Shown here: one piece after another, positions 1 through 12,216 of the stretch
How the letters are laid out: each line of letters begins with the position of its first letter
Numbering within the stretch: the stretch's first letter is position 1
NCBI RefSeq assembly: GCF_002078875.1
Contig: NC_034409.1
Span: forward strand, 60,155,244 to 60,219,243
Direction of reading: 5' to 3'
From: Numida meleagris
Taxonomy: Eukaryota; Chordata; Aves; Galliformes; Numididae
DNA length: 64,000 nt
Notes under the pieces: model-generated
What the model was told of the DNA's origin: nothing
Databases searched by the model: none
What the model saw: only the letters and a program-made list of their open reading frames with translations
Made by a program: the position numbers and the translations under genes

Positions 1-2040
1 ATCTACAAACACAAGTCAACAGTTATTTCTTCTCACTGGAGTTTGCAAGAACCCTTTGTAACTGATGTGAATGTCATGGCATGACCATGGTTCTTTTGGT
101 ATCGAAGAAAAATCATTGTTCTCCTTTGGTTCATTAAGGTCTGGGTTCCATTGATTACGATGGATTAATCAGGCCTTGGGGCACTGCAGTATTTTTTTCC
201 TGAGCACAGATATTTGGAGCTCACTTCAAGGATTTTAGACATGACTAGATTAACACCTGCCTGCAAGGCACAGTGCTGTACAGACTGTACAACTAGCTTC
301 CTGTTTCTGCATGGAGAGTACTGTGGCTTGTGCAAATTTCCTGCATTTCTGTGGGGTTTTGAAACTCTCTCTTATGTGCAGATATAATTAGTTCTTTTAT
401 ATAGTTTCACTGATTTTGTTTGTCACAGGCACGATCAACCACAGATCTGAATTCTAACTGTTATAACAAACTTAGGCACACAGCTCTGAGTAGATGAGCA
501 AATAGAGATATATGGAGAGAATATGGCAGGGAGTTCTGTCTCACATCACACAAAAGAGGATTACAGGAGAGAAGTCTTGATCCAAGGTTATGTCATCTGA
601 AATCCACGAAGAAAACTCTCTAACCTCAATGTTATGTTGGAAAGCAGCATTCCTTTATTGCTCACGATACACACCAGGTAACTTGACAAATCAAGCATAT
701 GCTTTCAGAGTTCAAGTTCTACATTTAAACAGTTAAGACATACCTATGCAATACATTGGTATACACATTCACCCTTTTCCAAGAACTCACTAATATATGC
801 TAATGTTCTTCTGGGCATACACAGTTGCATCTAAGGTGGTCGTATGACCACCTGCTTCCTCCCCTTTTTTTTCCCTCCTTCAGGTGACTTTTGGCCAACC
901 ATTAGTTGTCTTACCTTCTCCGGAAAATTTCTGTTGCTTGTTACACCATAATGAGCAACTTTTTATCTTTCTATCACTATAGCCCAAAACAACATACATT
1001 AAATCCAAGAAAAAGTCCATGCACGCAGTGGATGCAAAGATAAAAGTAGTCTATGGTGACTCCAGTGCTTCTGTGAAGCAGAATCATTGAGAAAAAGAAG
1101 GCTGCTCACATACACTAAGCAAAGCTAAACTGCAAAGTTTTAGAGCTAGCATTCATTGATTTCTTTTGCTAAACTAGTATATTGGCCCTTAAACTAATAT
1201 ACTGATCCCAATTGCTAAAGCAGCCTATATCAGTCACAAAGATTTTATAGTCAGCATCTAAAGCTAATCACCTGCAATACAAATTGCTCTTCCAAATGAG
1301 GGCAGATATACATTTTCAACTCCTACTCCAGGCACTAAACAGTGAACAGACATTAATTTAACATGAAACTCCTGTAGAGTCACCCTTGCATGAATTTGCA
1401 TATTATATGCATTTACACATAATAACTATATCACAAGAAATATATAATAAAAATATTAAGTTTGCATGACTATTGGATACTCACTTAATATCTCTATAGA
1501 TATAACAGATTTACAATAGGAGAAGTCCAATATAGACTGTCTTTTCCCTTTAACTCTCTTCCTGGACATAGCAGCAGTAGTAAAATTTGCTTTTTACCAT
1601 CTGTGGCCCACTCTACTGTAGCCTTCATGAGTACAGTATTAACTGCTGTAGTTCATTTATAAAGTGTGATTGAACTTGGTTTTCCAAGCTAAAAAGTTCT
1701 CTCCCAGCTACTTATCAGCTGCTGGAAGCAACTGCCAGTTAAATCTAAACTTGATTCTTGTTGAACCAAAAACAAATCCAGTACATTTCATTTTAATCAC
1801 TTTTTTCCCCAGGGAAGCATCCCAATTTTCACAAACCTATTCATTTCTAAACATTGGCATAAATTCTGAAATCATCCTCCTTTGAATATCATAATTACTT
1901 TAATTCTCCAGACACTGTAGGAAAATATATTTCTTGCAGTATACATTTCCTTTGCAATTAGTCTTGGCCCTTGACATGCATTTCAGCTGCATCTCAGCCC
2001 CACTCCAGCAGGCGCTCTATACATACACTGTCCACCTCCA
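1..2040. other. Gene-free flank
   Basis: AT-rich and without a coding ORF. At about 640-690 the - strand reads GAGCAATAAAGGAATGC, a possible LTR poly(A) region in reverse, but no boundaries could be set. Confidence 0.6.
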
Positions 2041-2178
2041 CACCGTCCCTGGAGGTGTTCAAGAACCATGTGGATGTGGCACTGAGGGACATGGTCACTG
2101 GGCATGGTGGGGATGGGTTGATGGTTGGACTAGGTGATCTTAGTGGCCTTTTCCAACTTTAATAATTCTATGATTTTA
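2041..2178 (+). repeat. CR1 3' tail
   Basis: Reads GTCCCTGGAGGTGTTCAAGA, GGGTTGATGGTTGGACTAGG and ends AATTCTATGATTTT, the standard CR1 end. Confidence 0.85.
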
Positions 2179-5100
2179 ATTTCAGTTTTCAAGTCTACTG
2201 TAGAAAGTATAGAGGAGAGTATCTACACCAATAAAAATTGCATGCTTAACATAAGTTAGAATATATTCCTGGGTTCCCAATGCAGCTGGAAGCAGCCATG
2301 TAATGGTGAACCACAATGGGGCAGGGGGTGAGGCCTGGAAGAATGAGACCTACCTGCACCTCAGTAGCTATTTGTTTGTTAAGCCACACAGAGATGGTGA
2401 AGTTGTATGATAAGGCTGAGCCAAACATCTAATCACTTTGAATTTCAGGCTTGCTTTGCTGTAAGAACATACAGTTCATCTCTGGGATCAGGCCTTCATT
2501 TGGTAGTGTATAGAACATCAGTTACCCGAGTAAGTGAAGAGCATTCTCCACAATTTTCATTGGTACATATTTGTACAGATCTCACTGGCTACATGGGTCT
2601 TTCCGCCCCTTCACAGTGTTACAGGTACCTCACTAGCAGAATTTTTCTTCTGAAGGATGAAGGAGAGCAGGCAGGTCCAAATCTGGTACCACAGACCTTA
2701 ACTCTGCTCACCACAAACTTAATAGGTGTAAACTCTCCTCATTTTACTCATATGAGAAAGTGAAACCCACTCTTTCAATCTTTTTTATTATTATTCTTTT
2801 GCCCCAAATGTGTAGGCACCATTTGAACTAAATCCCCTAAAGCGTTGCAGAAGCATCTAATCCTACATAAGCTTTAGAAACCCCACTGGGGCCTTTCTCA
2901 GGGTTAAGCCTTAATACATCAGGAAAACAGGGGAAAAAAGTTACTGCCATGCTGAAGCCACTGTGATTTCTCCTTCCTTCAGGCACTGAGCCTGTCCTGT
3001 CACTTGGGAACAGTGTTTGTGAGAACTGTCCCTAGAAAGTTGTTACAGAGTTTAATAAAGAACAGCATGCCCTGAGTGTGAAAACTGGTTCACAGGAGAA
3101 GTCACAAGGTCATGACCAAGGTAATGGGCCTTTTTTCATATTTCCCAATGTAATGAACATTCTCATCTCAGTATCTTGATAGTGAAATGCTACATTGTCC
3201 TTCTGTCAAATATTAAAATGCCATTGCATTATGCCTGCGCGCACATCCAACTCCACTACAGTGTTCACTGCTGGGATTTCCCCCCCCCCCCCCATGCAAA
3301 AAGGACTGGAAATAGCACTGCACTCAACAACACACCTATGCACACAGTGTGCCTGAAACCTTTTCAAGTGTGCAGAAACTGGGAAAGCAGCCAGAGGCTC
3401 AGACAGAAACAGCACATGGAGAGAATGCAGAGCCTTTCCCTTCCCCTGAGCTGGGGGTGTTAATGCTGAAATACGGTCTTAGACACTTTCAGGTTAAGGA
3501 AAAGAGGAGTACAAGGGCTTCAGTCTGTTAAAGCAGATGAGTGGTAATACTTCTTTATATTGTACAAATGATTCAATTATCCTAGAATGTGAGCCTTAGC
3601 AAAAAAAATATCCTATTCAGAAGCACTTAATATTCTACCTTAAGTTACTCTGAGAACATATTAGATGTGGCCATTTGAGGAGAATAACTGCATGTTCTGT
3701 GCGTTGTTGTTAAAAGGTGATTACGAGTGCCCCAGTTATAATAGAAACTCCCTGACAAAGAAGATCAGATTGAAACCAATCAACCTCAGGTCTTTTTTCT
3801 TTGAATATCAGCTTGCATTTTAAGGTAAACCAGAAAATTCACCATTATTTGAGAACACCTGCCCGGGTACCTAACAGTCATTGCAAAGACAAACTCCCCA
3901 TCTCCACTCCACTGCAGACAGTGTGTTGCATTTTACTTTTGATGGCTACTCTTTCCTTTTTCTCTTTGTCACCCCTAAGTTAGTTTCATCCAGCTCCCAA
4001 GTTTGCACTCCTTTAACAGTGAGCAAGTGGCCACAGCTGGCCAGTTTCAGCACTATTCTCTGTGCCCCCTTCCAAGGCCTGTTACCCTGTCTGTATTCCC
4101 CACACCACATCTTTGAGCTAACATTGTAAATAGTTCATTGCACTCAGCATAAACACTTGTTACTAATCATAGTTTTTAAAAAGATACTAAAGTGCACAAT
4201 CATAAAATCTAAAAAAAGAACCTAAAACAAGTTGTGCAATGGATAACTGGTCATTAGAAAAATGCTGTTACACCTTGAATTCTCATCAGATCACAACCAG
4301 TACAAGTAAAGCATTACAGGTCATGAGACCTACATTGTTAGGTTAACACAAAGTATGCCTCCTGTAACTTGCATAGGAATGACCATGTTCACTAGGCTAC
4401 AAAGACTGATATTCATGCATCACATAAACTACTATGACTTTCGCTGATACAAAACCAGAATGACAGCAACAGAAACTGATGGAGTTAACAGGACAAAGGA
4501 ATATTTAATTTAAAGCTACACTGAGTGCTGCTTCTGTTGTCCATAAATTCATTACCCCATGTGCAATTAGACAATTCCCACATGCTCAGGAGAAATACTG
4601 CTTTTTATTCAGGCCTGGGTGCCAGTGGAAGTTTGCACAAGTTAAGCACACCAATGCAAGTTTCTTCATCATATTTACAGAGCCTATGTAATGTATGTAA
4701 TCTGCTTATCTATTACAGAATAAACACCTACTACCCACATATACATAAGGTCAAAACAAGCATGATATTCATCCACTTTTGGCTACTTTCTCTGGCCATC
4801 TGTTCTTGTGAGGGGTTGCTTGGAGTCTTAGGACTCTTGGTGGTTGTTTTGAGTATCTTTTTTTTTAATCTATGTATGGTCTCATGTCACCCAAGGACAA
4901 GATGGACTGTTTTCTTCTTCTCAACTTACCTCTATTCTTTGTAAGGAGAACAACTGTGCTTGATTAATCAGATAATATAAGTTGTCAGTATATCCATGCT
5001 TTAGTATCAGCAGTACTTGATCAAAAGATTCTACATTCATGTTGATTAAAGACAGACAATACCCTCTTCCTACCACAGGGAAGATCACTATAAACATTTT

Positions 5101-5229
5101 GACTGTTTCCATTACATGCATCTCCCCCCTTCGAAAGTTTCAAATATCTTTCTTAATACATATATTCTCTCCCATACTTGGTATCATTTCAATCTTGGTG
5201 CCAAGCCTTTACTCCATTCCCTTTTCCTA
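2179..5229. other. Gene-free flank
   Basis: AT-rich; contains the poly-C run and only short, family-less ORFs. Confidence 0.6.
3280..3293. repeat. Poly-C run
   Basis: Fourteen consecutive C; length is likely to vary between individuals and to be error-prone. Confidence 0.9.
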
Positions 5230-6600
5230 GTCCTCAGGGACTTCACCTGACAGCTGTAACTTCTTAAATATGCTGGAAAATGGCTTGGCAACCACATTAG
5301 CCAGTTCCTTGGGATGCATGTCATTGGGCATCATAGACTTTTACATATTCAGTCTCGTGAGGCTGCCTTTAACTTGATCTTCTCTTACAGTGAGAGGGAT
5401 TTTGCACTCGTAATTCCCACCTAGAGGTTCAAGAACACGAGTGACATGGAAAGCCTGACTGCCATTTAAGACCGGGGCAAAAAACTCACTGAGTACCTCA
5501 GCCTTCCCCATGTCTGAGGAAGCCAGTTCGCCCTTCTCATCTGTCAGAGGGGGTACACTCTCCTTTGCCTGTCTCTTCTGACCAATGTACCTTCTTGTTA
5601 TTTTTCACATCCCTCACCAAGTTCAGTTCCATCTGCACCTTGGCTTTCCTGATCACATCCCTGCATGCTCAAGTAGCATCCCTGTATTCTTCCCAGGCCA
5701 TGTGTCCCTTCCTGCAGTACCCGTACATTTTTCTTTTCCCTCAGTTTGTCTAGCAGTTCCCTGCTCAGCCATGCTGGTTTCCTGCCTCTTCCACAGGATT
5801 TCTTATTCTGAGAGATAGAGAGCTACTGAGGTCTTGGAGAGGTGTCCTTGAAGAGCTGCCAGCTGTTCTGTTCCTATGTCCCTAAGGTGAGTTTTCCAGG
5901 GAATCCCAACCACTAATTCCTTAAACAGGCAGAAGTTAGTTCTCCTAACATTTGGGATCCTGATTCTTCTCTTCACCAAACCCATATTCCTCAATACCAT
6001 GAGCTCAAATAGTGTTGCTGCTACAGCCCAGCCTGCTCCTATCTTAACATGAGCTCCTCTGCACTGGTAAGCTTCATGTCCAGTGACACTTCACCTCTGG
6101 TTGGCCTGTCCAATACCTGGACAAAGAAGTTTTGTCAGTAGACTCCAGGAGTCTTCTGGAATGTTTGCAACCCACCTACAATGTTGCTTTCCTAGCAGAC
6201 ATCTGGGTGGTTAAAATCCCCCACAGGATGAGAGCCCATGAGCATGATGCTTCTTGTAGCTGGAAGACCTCATCCACAGACTCCCCTTGATCAGGCAGCC
6301 TGTAGGAGACCCTGACACCAGACGTCCTTTATTGGTCCGGTCCCTAACTTTAACTCACAGGCTCTCAACACGTTCAAGACTGTTTTTCAAGCAGCTTTTC
6401 ACAGTCGATCCACCTCTTAACATAAAGGGCAACTCCCCCACCTCTCCTGCCTTGCTGATCCTTCAGAAAAAGCTTGTAGTCCTATACTGCAGTATTCCAC
6501 TATGTTTCTGTGATAGCAGTCAGGTCATAGTTTTTCCAATTGCACCACAGCTTCTATTTTTTCCCCCCACTTATTTCCCACCCTACATGCATTGTTAAAG
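5230..6600 (-). mobile_element. CR1 LINE internal fragment, endonuclease to RT start
   Basis: On the - strand the translation follows CR1 ORF2: RRGGGVALYVK-type endonuclease residues, then FNHPD-like and LFKELVVGIPW blocks, and AWEEYRDAT, ending at the start of the RT domain. Many stops. Truncated at both ends, lacking the RT core and 3' tail. Short ORFs on the + strand here are antisense. Confidence 0.85.
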
Positions 6601-7473
6601 AGGAACTTCAGCTAGGCTATCTGCTGCATTATATTCTTGGAGGATCTCTTCCAGATTCCTCTGGGACAAATCTGAGGTTCTCCTCTGCTGCTTCCTAAGC
6701 AACAGTGTTCCTCAGCCCTTCCCTGTCACGCAGAAGTGGTATCCCCTCCCCCCATCAAATTTAGCTTAAAGCTCCAGTGATCAGATCAATCCAGCATGTA
6801 CTAATAGATTTCTAATGGCTCTTTTCAAATGGGATCAAAACATGCCCATCTTCCTTTGGAAGCTTTACAAATAGGCTGAAAATATTTAAAACATTAAGTG
6901 GTGTTGGTTGAGGTTTTGTCTACATTAGCAAGCAAATCAGTGCAAGTAGAACAGAAAAATATGGTAGTTTCGTGCTTCGTCAATTTCTCACTCCTTTCAG
7001 GTTCAGGAGGTTTGCTTCAAACTGGATCTAATTTAACAGTGGTGTCCCTCGTGGTGCAAGTTTCAAAACTTTTCAAAAGGAAACTCTGAAAGTATCAATA
7101 TAAGTGTGTACCAATTACATTGCTGCAAACAGTTGTCAATAATAGTTTTAACTGTATTTTAAATACGTGCATACATGCATATGTAGAGGGAGAGTTTCTC
7201 CATTACTGTGTAATACACAACCCCAAGAAGTGGGGGAACTTTAAATGCACACAGGACAAAGAACATAACAGAGCTATCCTGAACTACACTTGAAAAAAAC
7301 CATCGCAGATGCCACCTATCCTGAAAGATGCTTCAGTCCACAGCTGAAGTAAACACTGAAGTAAGTTTCCTGATCAGGAAGTATGTATGAGGTCTGTTAT
7401 CTACCTTAATGGGTGGGCTACAGATAAGCAGCATGGAGGAAAGCATGTGAGAGAGTATGCATGCATAAGCATC
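6601..7473. other. Gene-free flank
   Basis: About 870 bp after the reverse CR1 fragment. The first 100 bp or so may be further diverged CR1; nothing else recognised. Confidence 0.55.
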
Positions 7474-7556
7474 TTCATAGAATCATGGAATCACCTAGGC
7501 TGGAGAAGACCTTTAAGACCACCAAGTGCAACCATCAGCCTGACCTGCTAAACCAT
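7474..7556 (-). repeat. CR1 3' tail (reverse)
   Basis: CATAGAATCATGGAATCACC then GGCTGGAGAAGACCTTTAAG: reverse complement of the CR1 terminus. Only about 80 bp remain. Confidence 0.8.
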
Positions 7557-9231
7557 GTCCTTTAGTCTCATATGTAAATTCTCTGAATGTTATGAAAGGA
7601 ATACTTCACCTTTCTTCTTTACCAATAACAACAGTATGTTAGTTTCACCCTTACCCCACCCAAAACAGCTTTATATCTTGAAGTCTCTAGCTGCCATCTC
7701 GGTAGAGTATTTCATTCCCATTCAAGCTCCTCACATCAATCAAGATTGTTTTCTCTGTCTCAGAATGGGGTCTTTCTAGATAAGTATAATGCAATCCTGT
7801 CCATTGTAATTCCCATTTGCTCTGCAGTTGTATAAACCACCAGCTGGCCATTCTTCCTCACCTCAAATAAGTTGGTGGTGCTTAAATACCCCCAACCATA
7901 AGAAGTACACCTTCCCTCCATGTCCCCTCCTATTTTTTGCTCTCCTCATGGGCAAGCTGCAAAGTGTCCTATACTTGTTACAGCTCTCTGAACAACTGCT
8001 GACATCTTTCCCATAAGAACTGTGGCAGTGCAACATTTCATTTCACTCCTTTTGGACAACATAGGGCATTACACCTTGCCTGTGCACTTCTCAGCCTGGT
8101 AGAGCAACAAAAAGCCACTAGTTCATCCCAGTCCCAGAGGTGACACCATTAACTCACACTTCTCCTTTCTGACCAGGGTCAAACCCCAGCTCACAGCCTT
8201 TCATCCTCAGCCTTTTCACCCAATAGCAAAGAGATACTCAGGTTCACATTCTCCACCAAGCTGTTGTCAGGGAAGAACAAGATCATGAAACAGTACTATT
8301 GAGGAAGGAAAGGACCATAGTTAGTGGAATAGCTTATGTAGACTATAAGATGTAAGGGCAATAACTGAAGAACAGTACCAGGTACAATTAGTACAATGTT
8401 ATCTGAGGTATTTTGTAGTAAAAGTTAGGTAATTATGAGATACCTATGAGATAGCTATAAAAGAGATAAATTACAACTGTGATAAAGGCAGAGGATAGCT
8501 ATAAAAAAGTTAGACTTGAAAGTCTTGAAGACAATTGCATATGGTTTATATAGGTTTCCTCAAGGGAAATAACTATGCTGGCACAACCTCTTTGTCCATG
8601 GTACAATCAAGGCTTATAGGTTTCTGCCAGTAAAGCTGTGTCACTAGAAATAATAGAATAAAAGCAGCCTTGTGCCAAATATTGTTAAGGTGGCAAAATA
8701 AGTTAATGGCCTTAGGTCTCACTATGGTTGTTCACATCCTATTTTAGAGATTTTATTACCATTCTCAAGTGAAACATTGAGATGCATTATAATTTTAATA
8801 TAAACTAATTGAACAAAAACATTATAGACAAGGATGCTCTTTCCTGGATGCCAGCTTATACACAAGATCTCACTCAAGCTGAAGAATTTACTCCTTAGCC
8901 CCAGAGCAGTCAGAAACAAGTTGTAGGTAATATTCAGTAAGAAATAACTAAATATGTTAACCAAGTAGTCTTTTATGACACATATTGGATCATCTAAAAC
9001 AATCTGTGTGTCCTCCATAATATCAAGTGTTGTGGAGCTATCTGGAAAGGAGAGGACATTGTTCATAGTTTATTAAAAATAAGGAATATCTTCAAATCAT
9101 GTTACTGCTAGAGTTGTATAGGTTCATGCAGAAATGTTTCATTACAATGGTTTCTCATACTCCATTGTTTCCTTAATTCCACATCTGTATCTTCCTTATT
9201 ACTTCACACATCAATAATTCACACTCAAATG
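7557..9231. other. Gene-free flank
   Basis: AT-rich. A TATA-like and AATAAAAG-bearing stretch at 8,450-8,670 could be decayed LTR, but evidence is too thin for a call. Confidence 0.55.
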
Positions 9232-9440
9232 CACAGAATCATAGAATCTTTAAGGCTGGAAAAGACCACTAAGATCATCTACTCCATCTACCTGCCATCA
9301 ATAATGCCCACTAACCATGGGTCTCAATGGCACATTTACACATTTCTTGAACAACTTCAGGGATGGTGACTCCACCGCCTCCCACTGGAACAAGCAGCAC
9401 ATTCCAATGTATCACCACTCTTTCAGAGATTTTTCCTAAT
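9232..9440 (-). repeat. CR1 3' tail (reverse)
   Basis: CAGAATCATAGAATCTTTAAGG and GGCTGGAAAAGACCAC, continuing into GGGATGGTGACTCCACC, about 200 bp of reverse CR1 3' end. Confidence 0.85.
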
Positions 9441-9656
9441 TTCTAATCGTGAAAATGCTTATTCAATGTTATGTGAGTAATAATAAGTAAAAGGCATTCT
9501 TTCTAAACAAAAAACTCTAAGATATGCGAGTATGAAACAATCTCCTCAAATCACATACATTTCCTTTTTGTTCTGCCTTTTTATTCACAAGACAGACATC
9601 CTTAAATAAAGGAATCTTTTTAGACAATGAATTTCTGGAACTGCAAGTTTGCATAC

Positions 9657-10569
9657 TGTGAGAGGTAGATTGTGTTTTTGCAGTGGAAGTTTCCAGTGTT
9701 TTCTATACGTAGTGTAGGCCCATAGTGAATTTATATGACGTTTTGCAGGAAGGTTATGAGTTGTTTTTCACAAAGTAAGCTGCTAAACAGAATAAAGTTG
9801 AGATTAGGGCATTCTGACTTGGGTAGAATTGAGACAGGCACAAGATAAGGGAAATATGCAGGGTAGGGAGAGCCTAGCACAGGACAGAACAAATGTGCTA
9901 ACTTTTGGAAACATTGCCCTCCTATCTCTGTGGAAAAATACAAAACATACCTAAAAACAACAGGTTGGTAACAAACCTTATATGGAGATGTATTGTAACA
10001 ACAGCATCAGGAAGATCATGAGCCTGAGATGCTCAACCAATGAGTGCCAGGAGAGATAATATCTGCATCAGACCCAGGGTATATAACAGAATGAATGTTG
10101 ATGAAATTCTATGTATACATGCTGGCACTTGGTAGTACATAGCTGACCTGCGAGGTCAACTTTGTAGAAGATTTACGATGTAATCTTTAGGTATTAATCA
10201 AGTTGTTCTTGTATGAAATGTGCTGTTTGTGCTGTTCTACGCGGTGTACCTTGCATGAAGCTTGCTTAGAAACGGCATTGTTTTATGACATGCCTTGTGA
10301 TGGATGGACTACATACCCTGTAAACAAGTTGACTACATAAGGAAAGCTTGTTGCTACAATAAACGAAGCTATTTGCACTCATATTGAGCTGGCTTGCTTC
10401 CCCACACTCTTTCAGCAGGTAACCCTGCGCTTGGTGTTTCCCAACAAATGAACACACAATTTCTCCTTTGCCAGTAAGGGGCATGCACCCAGTATGGCAA
10501 TAATGAATTGACTCTGCTGTTCCACAAAGATCTTTGCTTGATTAGAAATCTTTGAGCACTTCTCTCACA
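9657..10569 (+). repeat. Solo LTR (family A), interrupted by a second LTR
   Basis: Begins TGTGAGAG and ends CTCTCACA, perfect 8-bp inverted termini of LTR type. Promoter-like GGTATATAAC lies at about 10,079. Two outer arms of about 555 bp in total align with the LTR at 18,540-19,207 along their whole length (e.g. CTGAGATGCTCAACCAATGA in both). No primer-binding site or internal viral sequence adjoins, so it is solo. Flanks (ATAC / GCAC) do not form a convincing duplication. Its middle is displaced by the insertion at 10,096-10,446. Confidence 0.8.
10096..10446 (+). repeat. Solo LTR (family B) nested in family A LTR
   Basis: 351 bp, starting TGTTG and ending CAACA, flanked by the perfect 6-bp duplication AATGAA (10090-10095 and 10447-10452). 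It is absent from the related LTR at 18.5-19.2 kb, which runs straight across this point. AATAAA at 10358-10363 gives + orientation. A 6-bp duplication and this size suit an alpharetrovirus-like avian element; family assignment is inference. Confidence 0.8.
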
Positions 10570-11672
10570 GCACCAACAGATTAATTCTGATGGAAGATCT
10601 GAAGTTGGGAGATAAAGGAAGTATGCCTGGTAGATAGCGCAAATTCATTCAGACAGTTCCTGTGTCACACCAGGAGCTGTATTGCAACATGGATGCAAAA
10701 TGACTGAAAAACATAAAAGGACAGTAAAATTTTACCATATGCATATATGTATTCTGCACAGATACAGCAAAAGCTTTGAATCGTGCATCACATCAGTACT
10801 TCATACACATTTATTGAACAAGACTTTGATTGAAATGATCCTCTTTTCAGTGGGACAAGAGGCACTTTTGAATGATCTTTCAGTCACAGTTAGGAAGATC
10901 CACTACCACCATTACCACCGCTAACTTCTGTACTCAGATAAATGTATTTATATGGCTCTACACCATTAGCACTGTCATCCTAAATCCCCATATTTAGCCT
11001 CATGATAAGGTCAGAGTAGCAGAACTGGTGTGTGAAATCCTGGTGACTTAAGAACTCCATCCCACAACAAAAACAAGGTGCAACATTGGTAAAGCAACAA
11101 TTTGGAAGCTCACAGTGCACAAGTGTAAGTGATAGGGTCATGTGCCAACATGACCTTCTGAAATGTTAAGCAAGAATTTAGTGCTGTTTATAATAGAAGC
11201 ATATGCTACTTTCTTCCTCTTTCATTCATAAATGCAGAAGTAATTACTGTCAGTACAAATCACTGTCATCCTACTATCACCACAACAGAAACCCAGTTAG
11301 TAACACCAACTGAAAACATACTGCAAGGAAATAGGTGAATGTAGTAAAGCAGGAGAACGTTGTCCGAGGCCTTTCATTCACTTCTTAAAGGCTGGGGTTT
11401 AGTACTGTTCTCTCTGGTCTGCAAGGCTTCTGCTTGCACCCATCAAGTCACCACTCCTGGCACCTAGGGACCTCTGTAGGTGAAGGCAGCATAGAAGGAA
11501 CACTTGCCATGACGACACTGGGGCTGTGCTCTCAGTTCAGAAGATTCCTCAATGGAGTAGGTTTTTGGGGACTTCTCGGTGTCCCCAGGCTGAGGCTAAA
11601 TTCATATTTGTGTTATTAACATATAACAACACATCCACAACCCACAGAGAAACAGGATAAGATATGTATGTA
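10570..11672. other. Gene-free flank
   Basis: Between the nested LTR and the first mariner copy; no recognisable coding sequence or repeat. Confidence 0.6.
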
Positions 11673-12216
11673 GGTCACTTAGAAAGTACTGCCTCCTATT
11701 CTTTCCAAGGAATCAACGACTACAAAAAGCACAGTAACACTATTTGAATGAGAAAGTTCTCAGCTACAGAACGCTTTTTTGACATAGTCACCACCATTAG
11801 CTGTGCATTTTCACCGGTGATGAACAAGAGCCTGCAAGTCACATTTGCAAAAAATCTGCACCAGCAGAGGCGATCCACCGTTACCACTGCAGAAATGTAC
11901 CACCCACTGCCTCACTGCACTCACATCCACTGTTGGCCCTCTGTAAACATTCAAGAAGCATTGATGAATGTCAATAGGTGCCTTTTTTCCCCTCCACATG
12001 GAGGAATCAGTGACACATCTTTATTCATATGCATTTCCATGTCAGACACCATTCTGTCAGACTGCCCCTCTGTTGCTATCTGTCACACAGCAACATGTAG
12101 TGGATATTTGTGGGAAGGTTCAGCCTCTACTGCCATACCACCAATATCTATCTCTGACATCATGGGCTGGCATAGTAAAAAAAAAAAAGGAGGTATTATT
12201 TTCAGAACAGCCCTTG
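11673..12216 (-). mobile_element. Mariner (Galluhop-like) deletion derivative
   Basis: The right end, read on the - strand, starts CAAGGGCTGTTCTGAAAATA and resembles the inverse of the left end (TACTGCCTCCTATT). TA flanks both sides (11671-11672 and 12217-12218). The - strand keeps part of a transposase N-terminal helix-turn-helix region (LNVYRGPTVDVSAVRQWVVH) and the extreme 3' end, but the catalytic DDE/D domain is missing. Non-autonomous; about 544 bp. The longer + strand ORF here is antisense. Confidence 0.8.

Noticed and set aside
640..690. Reverse LTR-like AATAAAGGA motif
   Set aside because: No TG...CA termini, partner copy or duplication found in the window, so not annotated as an LTR.
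4525..4944. 139-codon hydrophobic ORF
   Set aside because: No homology I recognise, no splice partners, and the hydrophobicity comes from a T-rich tract.
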